DNA of 64,000 bases from assembly GCA_038146925.1 (NCBI GenBank), contig JAYQSP010000011.1, forward strand, positions 744,001 to 808,000. Direction: 5' to 3'. The notes beneath the pieces were generated by a model that saw only the letters and a list, made by a program, of their open reading frames with translations, was not told the origin of the DNA and did not search any database. The DNA is from UBA830 sp038146925. GTDB lineage: Bacteria; Pseudomonadota; Alphaproteobacteria; MPNO01; UBA830. This document shows, in pieces, positions 50,924 through 58,616 of the stretch. The translations under genes and the position numbers were made by a program. Positions within the stretch are counted from its first letter, which is position 1. Every line of letters begins with the position of its first letter.

Positions 50924-51133
50924 ATGGCGAACGCTGCAGATCTTCGTCAGAAATCCGATGACGAACTGAAAGAAGAGCTTCAGAACCTGAAGCGGGAACA
51001 GTTGAACCTTCGGTTCCAACGGTCTTCAGGCCAACTCGAAGCGACGAGCCGGGTCGGCGAAGTGCGCCGGGATATTGCGCGTATCAACACTATTATGACC
51101 GAGCGCCGGCACGCAGCCGCCGACGCGTCGTAA
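50924..51133 (+). CDS. rpmC: 50S ribosomal protein L29
   Basis: This 69-residue L29 protein is a two-helix hairpin near the exit tunnel with KSDDELKEELQNLKREQLNLRFQRSSGQLE and the TSRVGEVRRDIARINTIMTER helix. The size is normal for the family (60-75). It starts two bases after rplP and is followed by rpsQ 15 bases on. Confidence 0.97.
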   Translation: MANAADLRQKSDDELKEELQNLKREQLNLRFQRSSGQLEATSRVGEVRRDIARINTIMTERRHAAADAS

Positions 51134-51148
51134 GAAACGAGAGAGACG

Positions 51149-51385
51149 ATGCCCAAGCGAATTCTCCAGGGAACGGTTGTTTCCGACAAGGCGGACAAGA
51201 CTGTGACAGTCCGTGTCGAACGCCAGATACAGCATCCGCTGTACAAAAAGATTATCCGCCGGTCGAAGAAATTCGCGGCGCACGATCCGGACAACAAGTG
51301 CAAGACGGGCGAACAGGTCCGGATTCGCGAATGTAAACCGATTTCCAAGTCGAAGACCTGGGAAGTCATCTTCGACGACGCGTGA
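51149..51385 (+). CDS. rpsQ: 30S ribosomal protein S17
   Basis: This 78-residue S17 protein is a primary 16S-binding OB-fold protein. Conserved blocks are PKRILQGTVVSDKADKTVTVRVERQIQHPLYKKIIRRSKKFAAHDP, with GEQVRIRECKPISKSKTWEV after it. Its start has a GAGAGA ribosome site. It is part of the distal S10 operon, 26 bases before rplN where the spc gene set begins. Confidence 0.98.
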   Translation: MPKRILQGTVVSDKADKTVTVRVERQIQHPLYKKIIRRSKKFAAHDPDNKCKTGEQVRIRECKPISKSKTWEVIFDDA

Positions 51386-51411
51386 AGCGCTGAGGAACAA
51401 GGACAAGATCA

Positions 51412-51780
51412 ATGATTATCCCTGAATCCAACCTCGAGGTGGCCGACAATTCCGGCGCACGCCGCGTGCAGTGCATCCGGATCCTCGGTGGCTCGAAACG
51501 GCGTTGGGCTACGGTCGGCGACGTGATCGTCGTCTCCGTGAAGGAAGCGATTCCGCGTGGCCGAGTGAAAAAAGGCGACGTGCACCGGGCCGTCATAGTC
51601 CGGACCGCCAAGGAGATCCGGCGGCCTGACGGAACGTCGATCCGGTTCGACCGGAATGCGGCGGTGCTGTTGAACAACGCGGACGAGCCGATTGGCACCC
51701 GTATTTTTGGACCGGTCACGCGTGAACTGCGCGCCCGGCGATACATGAAGATCGTTTCTCTCGCCCCAGAAGTTCTGTAG
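51412..51780 (+). CDS. rplN: 50S ribosomal protein L14
   Basis: This 122-residue L14 protein makes the subunit bridge with L19 and binds RsfS. The opening MIIPESNLEVADNSGARRVQCIRILGG is near-universal, followed by VVSVKEAIPRGRVKKGDVHRAVIVRTAKEIRRPDGTSIRFDRNAAVLLNN. It is the first gene of the classical spc order, but no separate promoter is evident in the 26-base gap. Confidence 0.98.
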   Translation: MIIPESNLEVADNSGARRVQCIRILGGSKRRWATVGDVIVVSVKEAIPRGRVKKGDVHRAVIVRTAKEIRRPDGTSIRFDRNAAVLLNNADEPIGTRIFGPVTRELRARRYMKIVSLAPEVL

Positions 51781-51803
51781 GGCGGAGGAACCGGAGCAAA
51801 AAA

Positions 51804-52118
51804 ATGGCTGCGCGAATTAGAAAAGGCGACGAAGTTATCGTCATATCCGGTCGGGACAAAGGCAAAAAAGGCAGTGTCCTCAAGGTGTTGACTGATCAGA
51901 ACCGCGTTTTGGTAGCGGGTGTGCACATGGTGAAACGCCACCAGCGCCAGACCCAGACCGAACAGGGCGGCATCGTCGAAAAAGAAGCATCGATCCACGT
52001 TTCGAACGTGGCGCTGCTCGACCCCGATGGCGGTGAAGCCACCCGGGTCGGGTTCCGCTCGCTCGAAGACGGTCGCAAGGTCCGCTATGCGAAGCGGTCT
52101 GGCGAAGTGATCGATTAA
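51804..52118 (+). CDS. rplX: 50S ribosomal protein L24
   Basis: This 104-residue L24 protein initiates 50S assembly at the 5' end of 23S rRNA. The KOW motif KGDEVIVISGRDKGKKGSVLKV opens it, then HMVKRHQRQTQTEQGGIVEKEASIHVSNVAL. Length is normal. A GGAGG-like site (GGCGGAGGAACCGG) precedes the start. rplE begins 13 bases later. Confidence 0.98.
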   Translation: MAARIRKGDEVIVISGRDKGKKGSVLKVLTDQNRVLVAGVHMVKRHQRQTQTEQGGIVEKEASIHVSNVALLDPDGGEATRVGFRSLEDGRKVRYAKRSGEVID

Positions 52119-52131
52119 GGGAGTCGGTTTG

Positions 52132-52674
52132 ATGGTTGCCCGTTTGAAAGAAGTATACGCGTCGGAAATCCGGTCCTCGATGCAGGAACAGTTCGGATAT
52201 ACCAACCCGATGCAGATTCCGCGTCTCGACAAGGTTGTCCTCAACATGGGCGTAGGCGATGCGGTAAACGATTCCAAAAAGGTCGATAACGCGTTGCGTG
52301 ACATGACTGTCATCGCGGGACAGAAGCCGGTGATCGTCCGCGCCCGCAAGTCGGTCGCGACGTTCAAGCTGCGTGAAGGTATGCCTATCGGCGTCAAGGT
52401 GACGCTGCGGCGAGACCGGATGTACGAATTTATCGACCGCCTGGTGAATATCGCGCTGCCGCGCGTCCGCGACTTTCGCGGATTGTCCCCGAAAAGCTTC
52501 GATGGGCGCGGCAATTACGCGATGGGTATCCAGGAACAGATCATCTTTCCCGAAATCGATTACGATTCAGTCGATGAGTTCAGGGGCATGGATATCGTGG
52601 TGTGTACCACCGCAGACAATGACGAGCAGGCACGTGCGCTGCTCAAGAATTTCAACTTCCCGTTTACGAACTGA
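52132..52674 (+). CDS. rplE: 50S ribosomal protein L5
   Basis: This 180-residue L5 protein of the 5S rRNA particle contacts the P-site tRNA elbow. The ATG at 52132 is preferred over the TTG one codon earlier because of the GGGAG site in front. Visible blocks: NPMQIPRLDKVVLNMGVGDA, AGQKPVIVRARKSVATFKLREGMPIGVKVTLR and LPRVRDFRGLSPKSFDGRGNYAMGIQEQIIFPEIDYD. rpsN starts 18 bases after it. Confidence 0.98.
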   Translation: MVARLKEVYASEIRSSMQEQFGYTNPMQIPRLDKVVLNMGVGDAVNDSKKVDNALRDMTVIAGQKPVIVRARKSVATFKLREGMPIGVKVTLRRDRMYEFIDRLVNIALPRVRDFRGLSPKSFDGRGNYAMGIQEQIIFPEIDYDSVDEFRGMDIVVCTTADNDEQARALLKNFNFPFTN

Positions 52675-52692
52675 CGGGATTGGGAGGATCAC

Positions 52693-52998
52693 ATGGCTAA
52701 GAAAAGCGCCATTGAACGAAACAGAAAACGGGACCGTATGGCCAAGAAGTACGAGGCCCGGCGGAATCGCCTGAAGGAAATTGCGGACAATCGCGATTTG
52801 CCGATGGAAGAACGCTTTCAGGCGCGTTTGAAGCTGGCGAAACTGCCGCGGAATTCCGCGAAAGTACGCGTTCAGAACCGTTGCGAAGTTACCGGCCGTC
52901 CGCGTGGTGTTTACCGCAAGTTCAAGATGTCGCGTATTTCGCTGCGCGAACTTGCGTCGAACGGCCAGGTTCCCGGCATGGTCAAATCGAGCTGGTGA
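52693..52998 (+). CDS. rpsN: 30S ribosomal protein S14, zinc-free long form
   Basis: This 101-residue S14 protein of the 30S head is the long C-minus form: it lacks the CxxC pair seen in zinc-binding 61-residue paralogues, so its assembly does not depend on zinc. Markers are KKSAIERNRKRDRMAKKYEARRNRLK and the C-terminal NRCEVTGRPRGVYRKFKMSRISLRELASNGQVPGMVKSSW. rpsH begins 13 bases downstream. Confidence 0.98.
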   Translation: MAKKSAIERNRKRDRMAKKYEARRNRLKEIADNRDLPMEERFQARLKLAKLPRNSAKVRVQNRCEVTGRPRGVYRKFKMSRISLRELASNGQVPGMVKSSW

Positions 52999-53011
52999 GG
53001 AGAGAACGACG

Positions 53012-53410
53012 ATGAGTATGACCGATCCCGTCGGCGATCTTTTGACACGAATCCGCAATGGCCAGCGCGCCAACAAAAGTGCGGTGATGTCACCCAGTTC
53101 GAAGCTGCGGGCCAATGTGCTCGAGGTTCTGAAACGGGAAGGCTATATCCGTGGATACGAAACCGAAGAGATACGCAAGGGTTTGAGCCAGCTTCGGATT
53201 GAGCTGAAGTATCACGACGGTTCGCCGGTGATCCGCCACATTCAGCGGGTCTCCAAGCCGGGCCGCCGCGTGTATTCGAAAATTAGCGATCTGCCGTCCG
53301 TTTATAACGGGCTCGGCATCTCGATCCTGTCCACCCCGCAGGGTGTGATGTCGGACAACGAGGCCCGCGCCGCCAATGTCGGTGGCGAGGTCATTTGCGA
53401 AGTCTTTTAG
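53012..53410 (+). CDS. rpsH: 30S ribosomal protein S8
   Basis: This 132-residue S8 protein binds 16S helix 21 and in E. coli represses the spc operon at rplE. The start at 53012 is set by a GAGGAGAG site. Conserved parts are SMTDPVGDLLTRIRNGQRANK, SSKLRANVLEVLKREGYIRGYE and the C-terminal KPGRRVYSKISDLPSVYNGLGISILSTPQGVMSDNEARAANVGGEVICEVF. rplF follows 18 bases later. Confidence 0.98.
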   Translation: MSMTDPVGDLLTRIRNGQRANKSAVMSPSSKLRANVLEVLKREGYIRGYETEEIRKGLSQLRIELKYHDGSPVIRHIQRVSKPGRRVYSKISDLPSVYNGLGISILSTPQGVMSDNEARAANVGGEVICEVF

Positions 53411-53428
53411 GGACGCAGGAGCAGGAAC

Positions 53429-53962
53429 ATGTCACGCGTCGGAATGTTGCCGGTCGAAGTACCGGATGGTGTGGATCTTCAGATCGACGGCGATGCCGTC
53501 AAGGCCAAGGGAAAGCTCGGTGAATTGTCGCTTAACGTCAGTGACGATGTGCAGGTGTCCCGGGAAGAGAACCTTATCTGGGTGAAGCCGGCGAATAACT
53601 CGAAGCGCGCCCGTACGATGTGGGGCACGACGCGCAGCCTGATCAGTAATATCGTTCAGGGCGTCTCGGCCGGCTTCGAGAAGAAACTGGAGATCACTGG
53701 CGTCGGCTACCGCGCACAGGTTCAGGGCAAGGACCTGGTGCTGCAGCTCGGCCACAGTCACGAGATCCGTTATCCGATTCCGGAGGGCATCAAGATCGAT
53801 GCGCCGAGCCAGACGGAAGTCGTGGTCTCGGGTGTGGACAATCAGAAGGTCGGCCAGGTTGCGGCCGAGATCAGAGGTTTCCGCAAGCCGGAACCCTACA
53901 AGGGTAAAGGCGTGCGGTATGCGGACGAGATAATCATCCGCAAGGAAGGCAAGAAGAAGTAA
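53429..53962 (+). CDS. rplF: 50S ribosomal protein L6
   Basis: This 177-residue L6 protein has two KOW-like halves near the sarcin-ricin loop. Blocks: SRVGMLPVEVPDGVDLQIDGDAVKAKGKLGEL, the first-domain end MWGTTRSLISNIVQGVSAGFEKKLEITGVGYRAQV and the C-terminal GVDNQKVGQVAAEIRGFRKPEPYKGKGVRYADE. Length is normal. rplR begins two bases after the stop. Confidence 0.98.
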   Translation: MSRVGMLPVEVPDGVDLQIDGDAVKAKGKLGELSLNVSDDVQVSREENLIWVKPANNSKRARTMWGTTRSLISNIVQGVSAGFEKKLEITGVGYRAQVQGKDLVLQLGHSHEIRYPIPEGIKIDAPSQTEVVVSGVDNQKVGQVAAEIRGFRKPEPYKGKGVRYADEIIIRKEGKKK

Positions 53963-53964
53963 TC

Positions 53965-54315
53965 ATGGCTGATAATTCGAAACTGGAGCAGCGGCGCCGT
54001 GCCCGGGTGCGTCGGCAGATTCGCAAAAGCGCGAACGGGCGTCCGCGCCTCTCGATTTTCCGATCCAATAAATACATTTACGCACAGGTGATTGACGACC
54101 TGAACGGCAAGACGGTCGCATCCGCGTCCAGCCGGGAAGATGCCGTTACTGCTGGTGCGACAGCGGCTGCCGCAGCCGCAGTCGGGAAACTGGTCGCCCA
54201 GCGCGCCACCGAACAGGGCGTCAAAGAGGTTGTGTTCGACCGCGGCCCTTATCTTTACCACGGCCGCGTCAAGGCGCTCGCCGAAGCAGCCCGCGAAGGC
54301 GGGTTGGCATTCTAG
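53965..54315 (+). CDS. rplR: 50S ribosomal protein L18
   Basis: This 116-residue L18 protein carries 5S rRNA with L5 and L25. The Arg-rich opening (EQRRRARVRRQIRKSANGRPRLSIFRSNKYIYAQVIDDLNGKTVASASS) binds 5S rRNA, and the C-terminal VFDRGPYLYHGRVKALAEAAREGGLAF is universal. It lies two bases after rplF and 11 bases before rpsE. Confidence 0.98.
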   Translation: MADNSKLEQRRRARVRRQIRKSANGRPRLSIFRSNKYIYAQVIDDLNGKTVASASSREDAVTAGATAAAAAAVGKLVAQRATEQGVKEVVFDRGPYLYHGRVKALAEAAREGGLAF

Positions 54316-54326
54316 GAGATCGACGT

Positions 54327-54875
54327 ATGGCACGTAATCCAAGACGCGACCGCGATAACCGCGAAGACAGTGACATTGTCGATAAGCTTGTCAGCATCAA
54401 TCGCGTTGCGAAGGTCGTCAAAGGCGGCCGGCGTTTCGGCTTTGCTGCGCTTGTCGTCGTCGGCGATGAAAAGGGCCGGGTCGGCTTTGGTTCGGGCAAG
54501 GCGCGGGAAGTGCCGGAAGCCATTCGCAAGGGTACTGAGAAAGCGAAGCGCAATATGATCCGCGTTCCTCTCCGGGAAGGCCGGACACTGCATCACGATG
54601 TGCGCGGCCGTTACGGTGCGGGCAAGGTCGTGCTTCGAGCGGCGCCTCCCGGTACGGGTATTATCGCCGGTGGCCCGATGCGCGCTATTTTCGAAACTCT
54701 GGGCGTTCAGGACGTCGTTGCGAAATCGCTCGGCACCCAGAACCCGCACAACATGATCAAGGCGACGTTCGAAGCTTTGAAGAATCTGCAGTCGCCCCGC
54801 ATGGTGGCGACGCGCCGCGGCCGCAAGGTCGGAGATATCGTCGGTCGGCGCGACGAGGAGCAGGCGGAGGCGTAA
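54327..54875 (+). CDS. rpsE: 30S ribosomal protein S5
   Basis: This 182-residue S5 protein affects decoding accuracy and mRNA unwinding. The dsRNA-binding part has VSINRVAKVVKGGRRFGFAALVVVGDEKGRVGFGSGKAREVPEAI. The C-terminal domain carries the LRAAPPGTGIIAGGPMRAIFETLGVQDVVAKSLGTQNPHNMIKATFEAL block. The loop VVKGGRR, where spectinomycin-resistance changes map, looks wild type. rpmD begins three bases after the stop. Confidence 0.98.
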   Translation: MARNPRRDRDNREDSDIVDKLVSINRVAKVVKGGRRFGFAALVVVGDEKGRVGFGSGKAREVPEAIRKGTEKAKRNMIRVPLREGRTLHHDVRGRYGAGKVVLRAAPPGTGIIAGGPMRAIFETLGVQDVVAKSLGTQNPHNMIKATFEALKNLQSPRMVATRRGRKVGDIVGRRDEEQAEA

Positions 54876-54878
54876 ACG

Positions 54879-55067
54879 ATGGCTGAAGGTAAAAAAACAA
54901 TTCGGGTGACCCAGGTCGGGAGCCCGATCGGACGGCCCAAGGATCAGCGCGCGACGCTGGTGGGGCTCGGCCTCAACAAGATGAACCGGACACGCGAGCT
55001 GGAGGATACTCCAGCAGTACGTGGCATGGTCGATAAGGTAAAGCACCTCGTTCGGGTGGAAGATTAG
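54879..55067 (+). CDS. rpmD: 50S ribosomal protein L30
   Basis: This 62-residue L30 protein has the ferredoxin-like fold core TIRVTQVGSPIGRPKDQRATLVGLGLNKMNRTRELEDTPAVRGMVDKVKHLVRV. It is the normal short bacterial form. Its start lies three bases after rpsE. The 42-base gap to rplO is the largest in this part of the operon and carries no obvious promoter. Confidence 0.97.
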   Translation: MAEGKKTIRVTQVGSPIGRPKDQRATLVGLGLNKMNRTRELEDTPAVRGMVDKVKHLVRVED

Positions 55068-55109
55068 GAGCGAGCAGATGCGCGTTTGCGTTGCTCACAG
55101 GAGCTGACG

Positions 55110-55655
55110 ATGAAACTGAACGAAATTTCGGACAATCAGGGTGCACGTCACCGGCGCAAGCGCGTCGGCCGCGGCATCGGTTCGGGCACCGGCAAAACAG
55201 CGGCGCGCGGTCATAAAGGCCAGAAATCGCGTAGCGGCGTCTCGCTGCTCGGTTTCGAGGGCGGTCAGATGCCGCTGTACCGGCGTCTGCCGAAGGGTGG
55301 TTTTACGAATATTTTCCGCAAGGATTTTCGGGTCGTGAATCTCGGTCGCCTGCAGCAGGCGATCGATGCGGGCAAGCTCGATGCGAGCAAGCCCGTCACC
55401 GAGGATGTTCTCGTCGAGACCGGCGTGATCAAATCCAAGAGAGACGGCGTTCGAATCCTTGCAAAAGGCGAGCTTAATACCAAGCTTGAGATAGAAGTGA
55501 CCGGCGCTTCGAAGAGCGCTGTCGACGCGGTTGAAAAGGCCGGCGGAAAGTTGACCGTTACGGCACCCGCCAGGGAAAAGAACGTTGCCCCGAAAAATAA
55601 CAAGTCGGCACCGGCGGCCGAAGCGGAAGACGACGCGGGGACGGATAAGGAATAG
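55110..55655 (+). CDS. rplO: 50S ribosomal protein L15 with charged C-terminal tail
   Basis: This 181-residue L15 protein is an assembly protein of the 50S with the Gly/Arg-rich GRGIGSGTGKTAARGHKGQKSRSG segment and MPLYRRLPKGGFTN. Normal length is about 145-165; about 25 extra residues at the end (KNVAPKNNKSAPAAEAEDDAGTDKE) form a charged low-complexity tail like that of L3 here. The ATG at 55110 follows an AGGAGC site; an upstream ATG at 55086 would add eight non-conserved residues. secY starts three bases after the stop. Confidence 0.97.
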   Translation: MKLNEISDNQGARHRRKRVGRGIGSGTGKTAARGHKGQKSRSGVSLLGFEGGQMPLYRRLPKGGFTNIFRKDFRVVNLGRLQQAIDAGKLDASKPVTEDVLVETGVIKSKRDGVRILAKGELNTKLEIEVTGASKSAVDAVEKAGGKLTVTAPAREKNVAPKNNKSAPAAEAEDDAGTDKE

Positions 55656-55658
55656 TTG

Positions 55659-57002
55659 ATGGCGTCTGCCGCCGAACAACTCGCCTCGCAGATTAACTTT
55701 TCGAATTTTGCGAAGGCGACCGAGCTCAAGAAACGCATCTGGTTCACGCTGGGTGCGTTGATTGTGTATCGGCTTGGTACCTGGATACCGTTGCCAGGTA
55801 TCGATCCGTCGATCCTGCAGGATATCTTCCAGCAGCAGGCGGGCGGCATTCTGGATATGTTCAATATGTTGTCCGGCGGCGCGTTCGCCCGGATGACAAT
55901 TTTCGCTCTGAACATCATGCCGTACATCTCGGCATCGATCATTATGCAGCTTCTGCAGGCGATTCATCCGCACTTCGAAGCGTTGAAGAAAGAAGGCGAA
56001 GTCGGCCGTAAGAAACTGAACCAGTACACGCGTTACGGTACGGTCGTTCTGGCGGCGTTGCAGGCGTATGGCATTGCAGTCGGACTTGAAGGCATGAGCG
56101 GTTCCCAGGGCGCGGCCGTTGCCGAGCCTGGCGCGTTCTTCCGGGCCACTACCGTTATCACGCTGGTCGGCGGCACCATGTTCCTGATGTGGCTGGGCGA
56201 GCAGATCACTGCCCGCGGCGTCGGCAACGGGATCTCCCTGATTATTTTCGCCGGTATCGTTGCGGAAATGCCGGCCGCGCTCATCGGCACCCTGGAACTG
56301 GGGCGTACGGGCGCATTGTCGGCCCTGTTTATCATCTTCCTGTTGATCATGGCGGTTGGTGTCATCACGTTTATCGTGTTCGTCGAACGCGCACAGCGCA
56401 GGGTGATCGTTCAGTATCCCAAGCGCCAACAAGGCAACAAGATGGTTGGCGGCGAAAACTCGCACATACCATTGAAGGTGAATACCGCCGGCGTCATTCC
56501 GCCAATTTTCGCGAGTTCACTGCTGCTTCTGCCGATTACGGTCGCGAACTTCTCGGCGAATGCGGGGCCCGGCTGGCTCGGCGATGTGACTGCATATCTT
56601 GGCCGCGGCCAGCCCGCGTACCTGTTGTTGTACGCCGCGATGATAATCTTCTTTGCATTTTTCTATACCTCGGTGGTTTTCAATCCCACCGAAACCGCCG
56701 ATAACCTGAAAAAATACGGCGGGTTCGTTCCCGGCATCCGGCCGGGCAAGAACACGGCCGAGTATCTCGATTTCATTCTGACCCGTCTGACCGTCGTCGG
56801 CGCGATATATCTGACGGCGATCAGTATTATGCCGGAGCTATTGATCTCGCAATACGGAGTGCCGTTCTACTTCGGCGGAACAAGCCTTCTTATCGTGGTG
56901 ACTGTGACTATGGATACCGTCGCCCAGGTCCAGTCTCATCTGATTGCCCATCAATACGAAGGACTAGTGAAGAAATCCCGATTGAAGGGGCGACGCGGAT
57001 GA
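55659..57002 (+). CDS. secY: Preprotein translocase subunit SecY
   Basis: This 447-residue SecY is the channel of the Sec translocon with ten membrane helices. Marks are the RIWFTLGALIVYRLGTWIPLPGID first helix and plug area, NIMPYISASIIMQLL, the cytoplasmic loop QRRVIVQYPKRQQGNKMVGGENSHIPLKVN, and FNPTETADNLKKYGGFVPGIRPG. The ATG at 55659 is used; a TTG one codon before is less likely. It is translationally coupled to adk by ATGA at 56999-57002. Confidence 0.99.
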   Translation: MASAAEQLASQINFSNFAKATELKKRIWFTLGALIVYRLGTWIPLPGIDPSILQDIFQQQAGGILDMFNMLSGGAFARMTIFALNIMPYISASIIMQLLQAIHPHFEALKKEGEVGRKKLNQYTRYGTVVLAALQAYGIAVGLEGMSGSQGAAVAEPGAFFRATTVITLVGGTMFLMWLGEQITARGVGNGISLIIFAGIVAEMPAALIGTLELGRTGALSALFIIFLLIMAVGVITFIVFVERAQRRVIVQYPKRQQGNKMVGGENSHIPLKVNTAGVIPPIFASSLLLLPITVANFSANAGPGWLGDVTAYLGRGQPAYLLLYAAMIIFFAFFYTSVVFNPTETADNLKKYGGFVPGIRPGKNTAEYLDFILTRLTVVGAIYLTAISIMPELLISQYGVPFYFGGTSLLIVVTVTMDTVAQVQSHLIAHQYEGLVKKSRLKGRRG

Positions 57003-57649
57003 ATCTTATGCTTTTAGGTCCGCCCGGCGCCGGTAAAGGCACGCAGGCGAAGCGTCTCGAAGACGGACATGGTCTGATCCAGCTGTCGACGGGCGATATG
57101 CTCCGTGCGGCCGTCGCGTCAGGTAGCGAGATCGGCCAGCAGGCCAAAGCGATCATGGAGCGGGGCGAACTGGTTTCAGACGAAATCATGATCGCCATGA
57201 TCCGCGATCGAATCCAGCAACCTGATTGCGCTCAGGGGTTTATTCTGGACGGCTTCCCCCGTACCACTGCTCAGGCGGAGGCGCTGGACGGAATGCTCGC
57301 CGACATGAACGTAAAGCTGGATCATGTGATCGAGATGAAGGTCGATGACGCGATCCTGGTCGAGCGGATTTCCGGCCGGTACAGCTGTGCGAATTGCGGT
57401 GCCGGATATCACGACAGTTTCCAGAAACCCAAAACCGCAGGTGTCTGCGACAGCTGCGGGGCGACCGAATTCTCGCGCCGCAAGGATGACAATGCAGAAA
57501 CCGTGGCTTCCCGCCTGGAAGCGTATCACGCGCAGACTGCACCCCTGTTGCCCTATTACGACGGGCAGGGGACTTTGAAAACGGTTGACGGAATGGCTGA
57601 TATCGACGAAGTGACCAGGCAAATCGAAGCCGTTCTGGAGGCTGGCTGA
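56999..57649 (+). CDS. adk: Adenylate kinase, zinc-lid form
   Basis: This 216-residue adenylate kinase balances ATP, ADP and AMP. The P-loop is GPPGAGKGTQ (7-16), and the AMP-binding LSTGDMLRAAVASGSE and GFILDGFPRT follow. The LID carries four cysteines, Cys130, Cys133, Cys150 and Cys153, so this is the structural-zinc form not found in E. coli. It overlaps secY by four bases and sits between the spc and alpha operons as in other alphaproteobacteria. It ends three bases before the TTGACT box of the rpsM promoter. Confidence 0.98.
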   Translation: MNLMLLGPPGAGKGTQAKRLEDGHGLIQLSTGDMLRAAVASGSEIGQQAKAIMERGELVSDEIMIAMIRDRIQQPDCAQGFILDGFPRTTAQAEALDGMLADMNVKLDHVIEMKVDDAILVERISGRYSCANCGAGYHDSFQKPKTAGVCDSCGATEFSRRKDDNAETVASRLEAYHAQTAPLLPYYDGQGTLKTVDGMADIDEVTRQIEAVLEAG

Positions 57650-57652
57650 TGG

Positions 57653-57680
57653 TTGACTTGATGCAAACAGCCCCTATAAT
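57653..57680 (+). promoter_or_regulatory. Strong sigma-70 promoter ahead of rpsM (alpha operon)
   Basis: TTGACT at 57653-57658 and a perfect TATAAT at 57675-57680 are separated by 16 bases. They lie three bases after the adk stop and 79 bases before rpsM. Together they give the alpha genes (rpsM, rpsK, rpoA, rplQ) their own start inside the long ribosomal transcript, so RNA polymerase alpha can be tuned apart from the spc genes. Called from consensus only. Confidence 0.8.
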
Positions 57681-57758
57681 CCCCGCGCTCCGGCCAAACG
57701 GGCTGACCGGGTACTTTTTTCTATATTTCAATGACTTGAACGCTAAGGAGACGGCGTC

Positions 57759-58121
57759 GTGGCACGCATTTCGGGTGTAAACCTGCCCAACAAACCGGTG
57801 GCGATCGCGCTCACCTATATTTTCGGTATCGGTCGCACGTCGGCGGTGAAGATTTGCGAAACCGCAAATGTCGCCGGTGAAATCCGCGCGAACGATCTCG
57901 GCGATGACGAACTGGCCCGTATTCGCGACGTGATTGACCGCGATTACCTGATCGAAGGCGATCTTCGACGCGAAACCGCGATGAACATCAAGCGCCTTAT
58001 GGATCTCGGCTGCTATCGGGGGTTGCGTCACCGTCGCGGGCTGCCGGTTCGCGGACAGCGGACGCATACAAACGCGCGCACACGCAAGGGCAAGGCCCGC
58101 CCGATTACCGGCAAGAAATAG
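57759..58121 (+). CDS. rpsM: 30S ribosomal protein S13
   Basis: This 120-residue S13 protein of the 30S head touches the P-site tRNA and the 50S bridge B1. The start is an ATG-like GTG context at 57759 following AAGGAGA. Blocks: ARISGVNLPNKPVAIALTYIFGIGRTSA, RDVIDRDYLIEGDLRRE and the C-terminal RRGLPVRGQRTHTNARTRKGKARPITGKK. It leads the alpha operon behind the strong promoter at 57653-57680. Confidence 0.98.
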   Translation: MARISGVNLPNKPVAIALTYIFGIGRTSAVKICETANVAGEIRANDLGDDELARIRDVIDRDYLIEGDLRRETAMNIKRLMDLGCYRGLRHRRGLPVRGQRTHTNARTRKGKARPITGKK

Positions 58122-58141
58122 GCGGATAACAGGAAAAGAAC

Positions 58142-58534
58142 ATGGCTAGACAAGCGACAGCACGGCCGCGCCGCCGCGAACGCAAAAATATCACCTCGGG
58201 CGTTGCCCATGTGAACGCGACGTTTAACAACACGATGATCACGATCACCGATGCCCAGGGCAATTCCATTGCATGGTCGTCGGCAGGTTCGCAGGGCTTC
58301 AAGGGATCCCGCAAATCCACACCGTACGCCGCTCAGATGGCGGCTGAAGATGCCGGCCGCAAGGCACAGGACCATGGTGTGAAGACGCTCGAAGTCGAAG
58401 TAAAGGGGCCTGGTTCCGGACGTGAATCCGCGCTGCGGGCGTTGCAAGCGGTCGGGTTCACGATCACGGCGATTCGCGATGTGACGCCGATTCCCCATAA
58501 CGGCTGCCGCCCCCGCAAGCGGCGCCGCGTTTAG
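58142..58534 (+). CDS. rpsK: 30S ribosomal protein S11
   Basis: This 130-residue S11 protein of the platform lies near the Shine-Dalgarno duplex. The basic N-terminus (ARQATARPRRRERKNITSG) is followed by VAHVNATFNNTMITITDAQGNSIAWSSAGSQGFKGSRKSTPYAAQMAAEDAGR. It ends with VTPIPHNGCRPRKRRRV, as almost always. It is 20 bases after rpsM, and rpoA starts 82 bases later. Confidence 0.98.
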   Translation: MARQATARPRRRERKNITSGVAHVNATFNNTMITITDAQGNSIAWSSAGSQGFKGSRKSTPYAAQMAAEDAGRKAQDHGVKTLEVEVKGPGSGRESALRALQAVGFTITAIRDVTPIPHNGCRPRKRRRV

Positions 58535-58616
58535 CGAAGACTTTTCGCCGTCGCCTTTGAGACGGCACACATCGAAGTAACCCAGTGCGGCATCTGGCCG
58601 CTGTAAGGATAACGGT

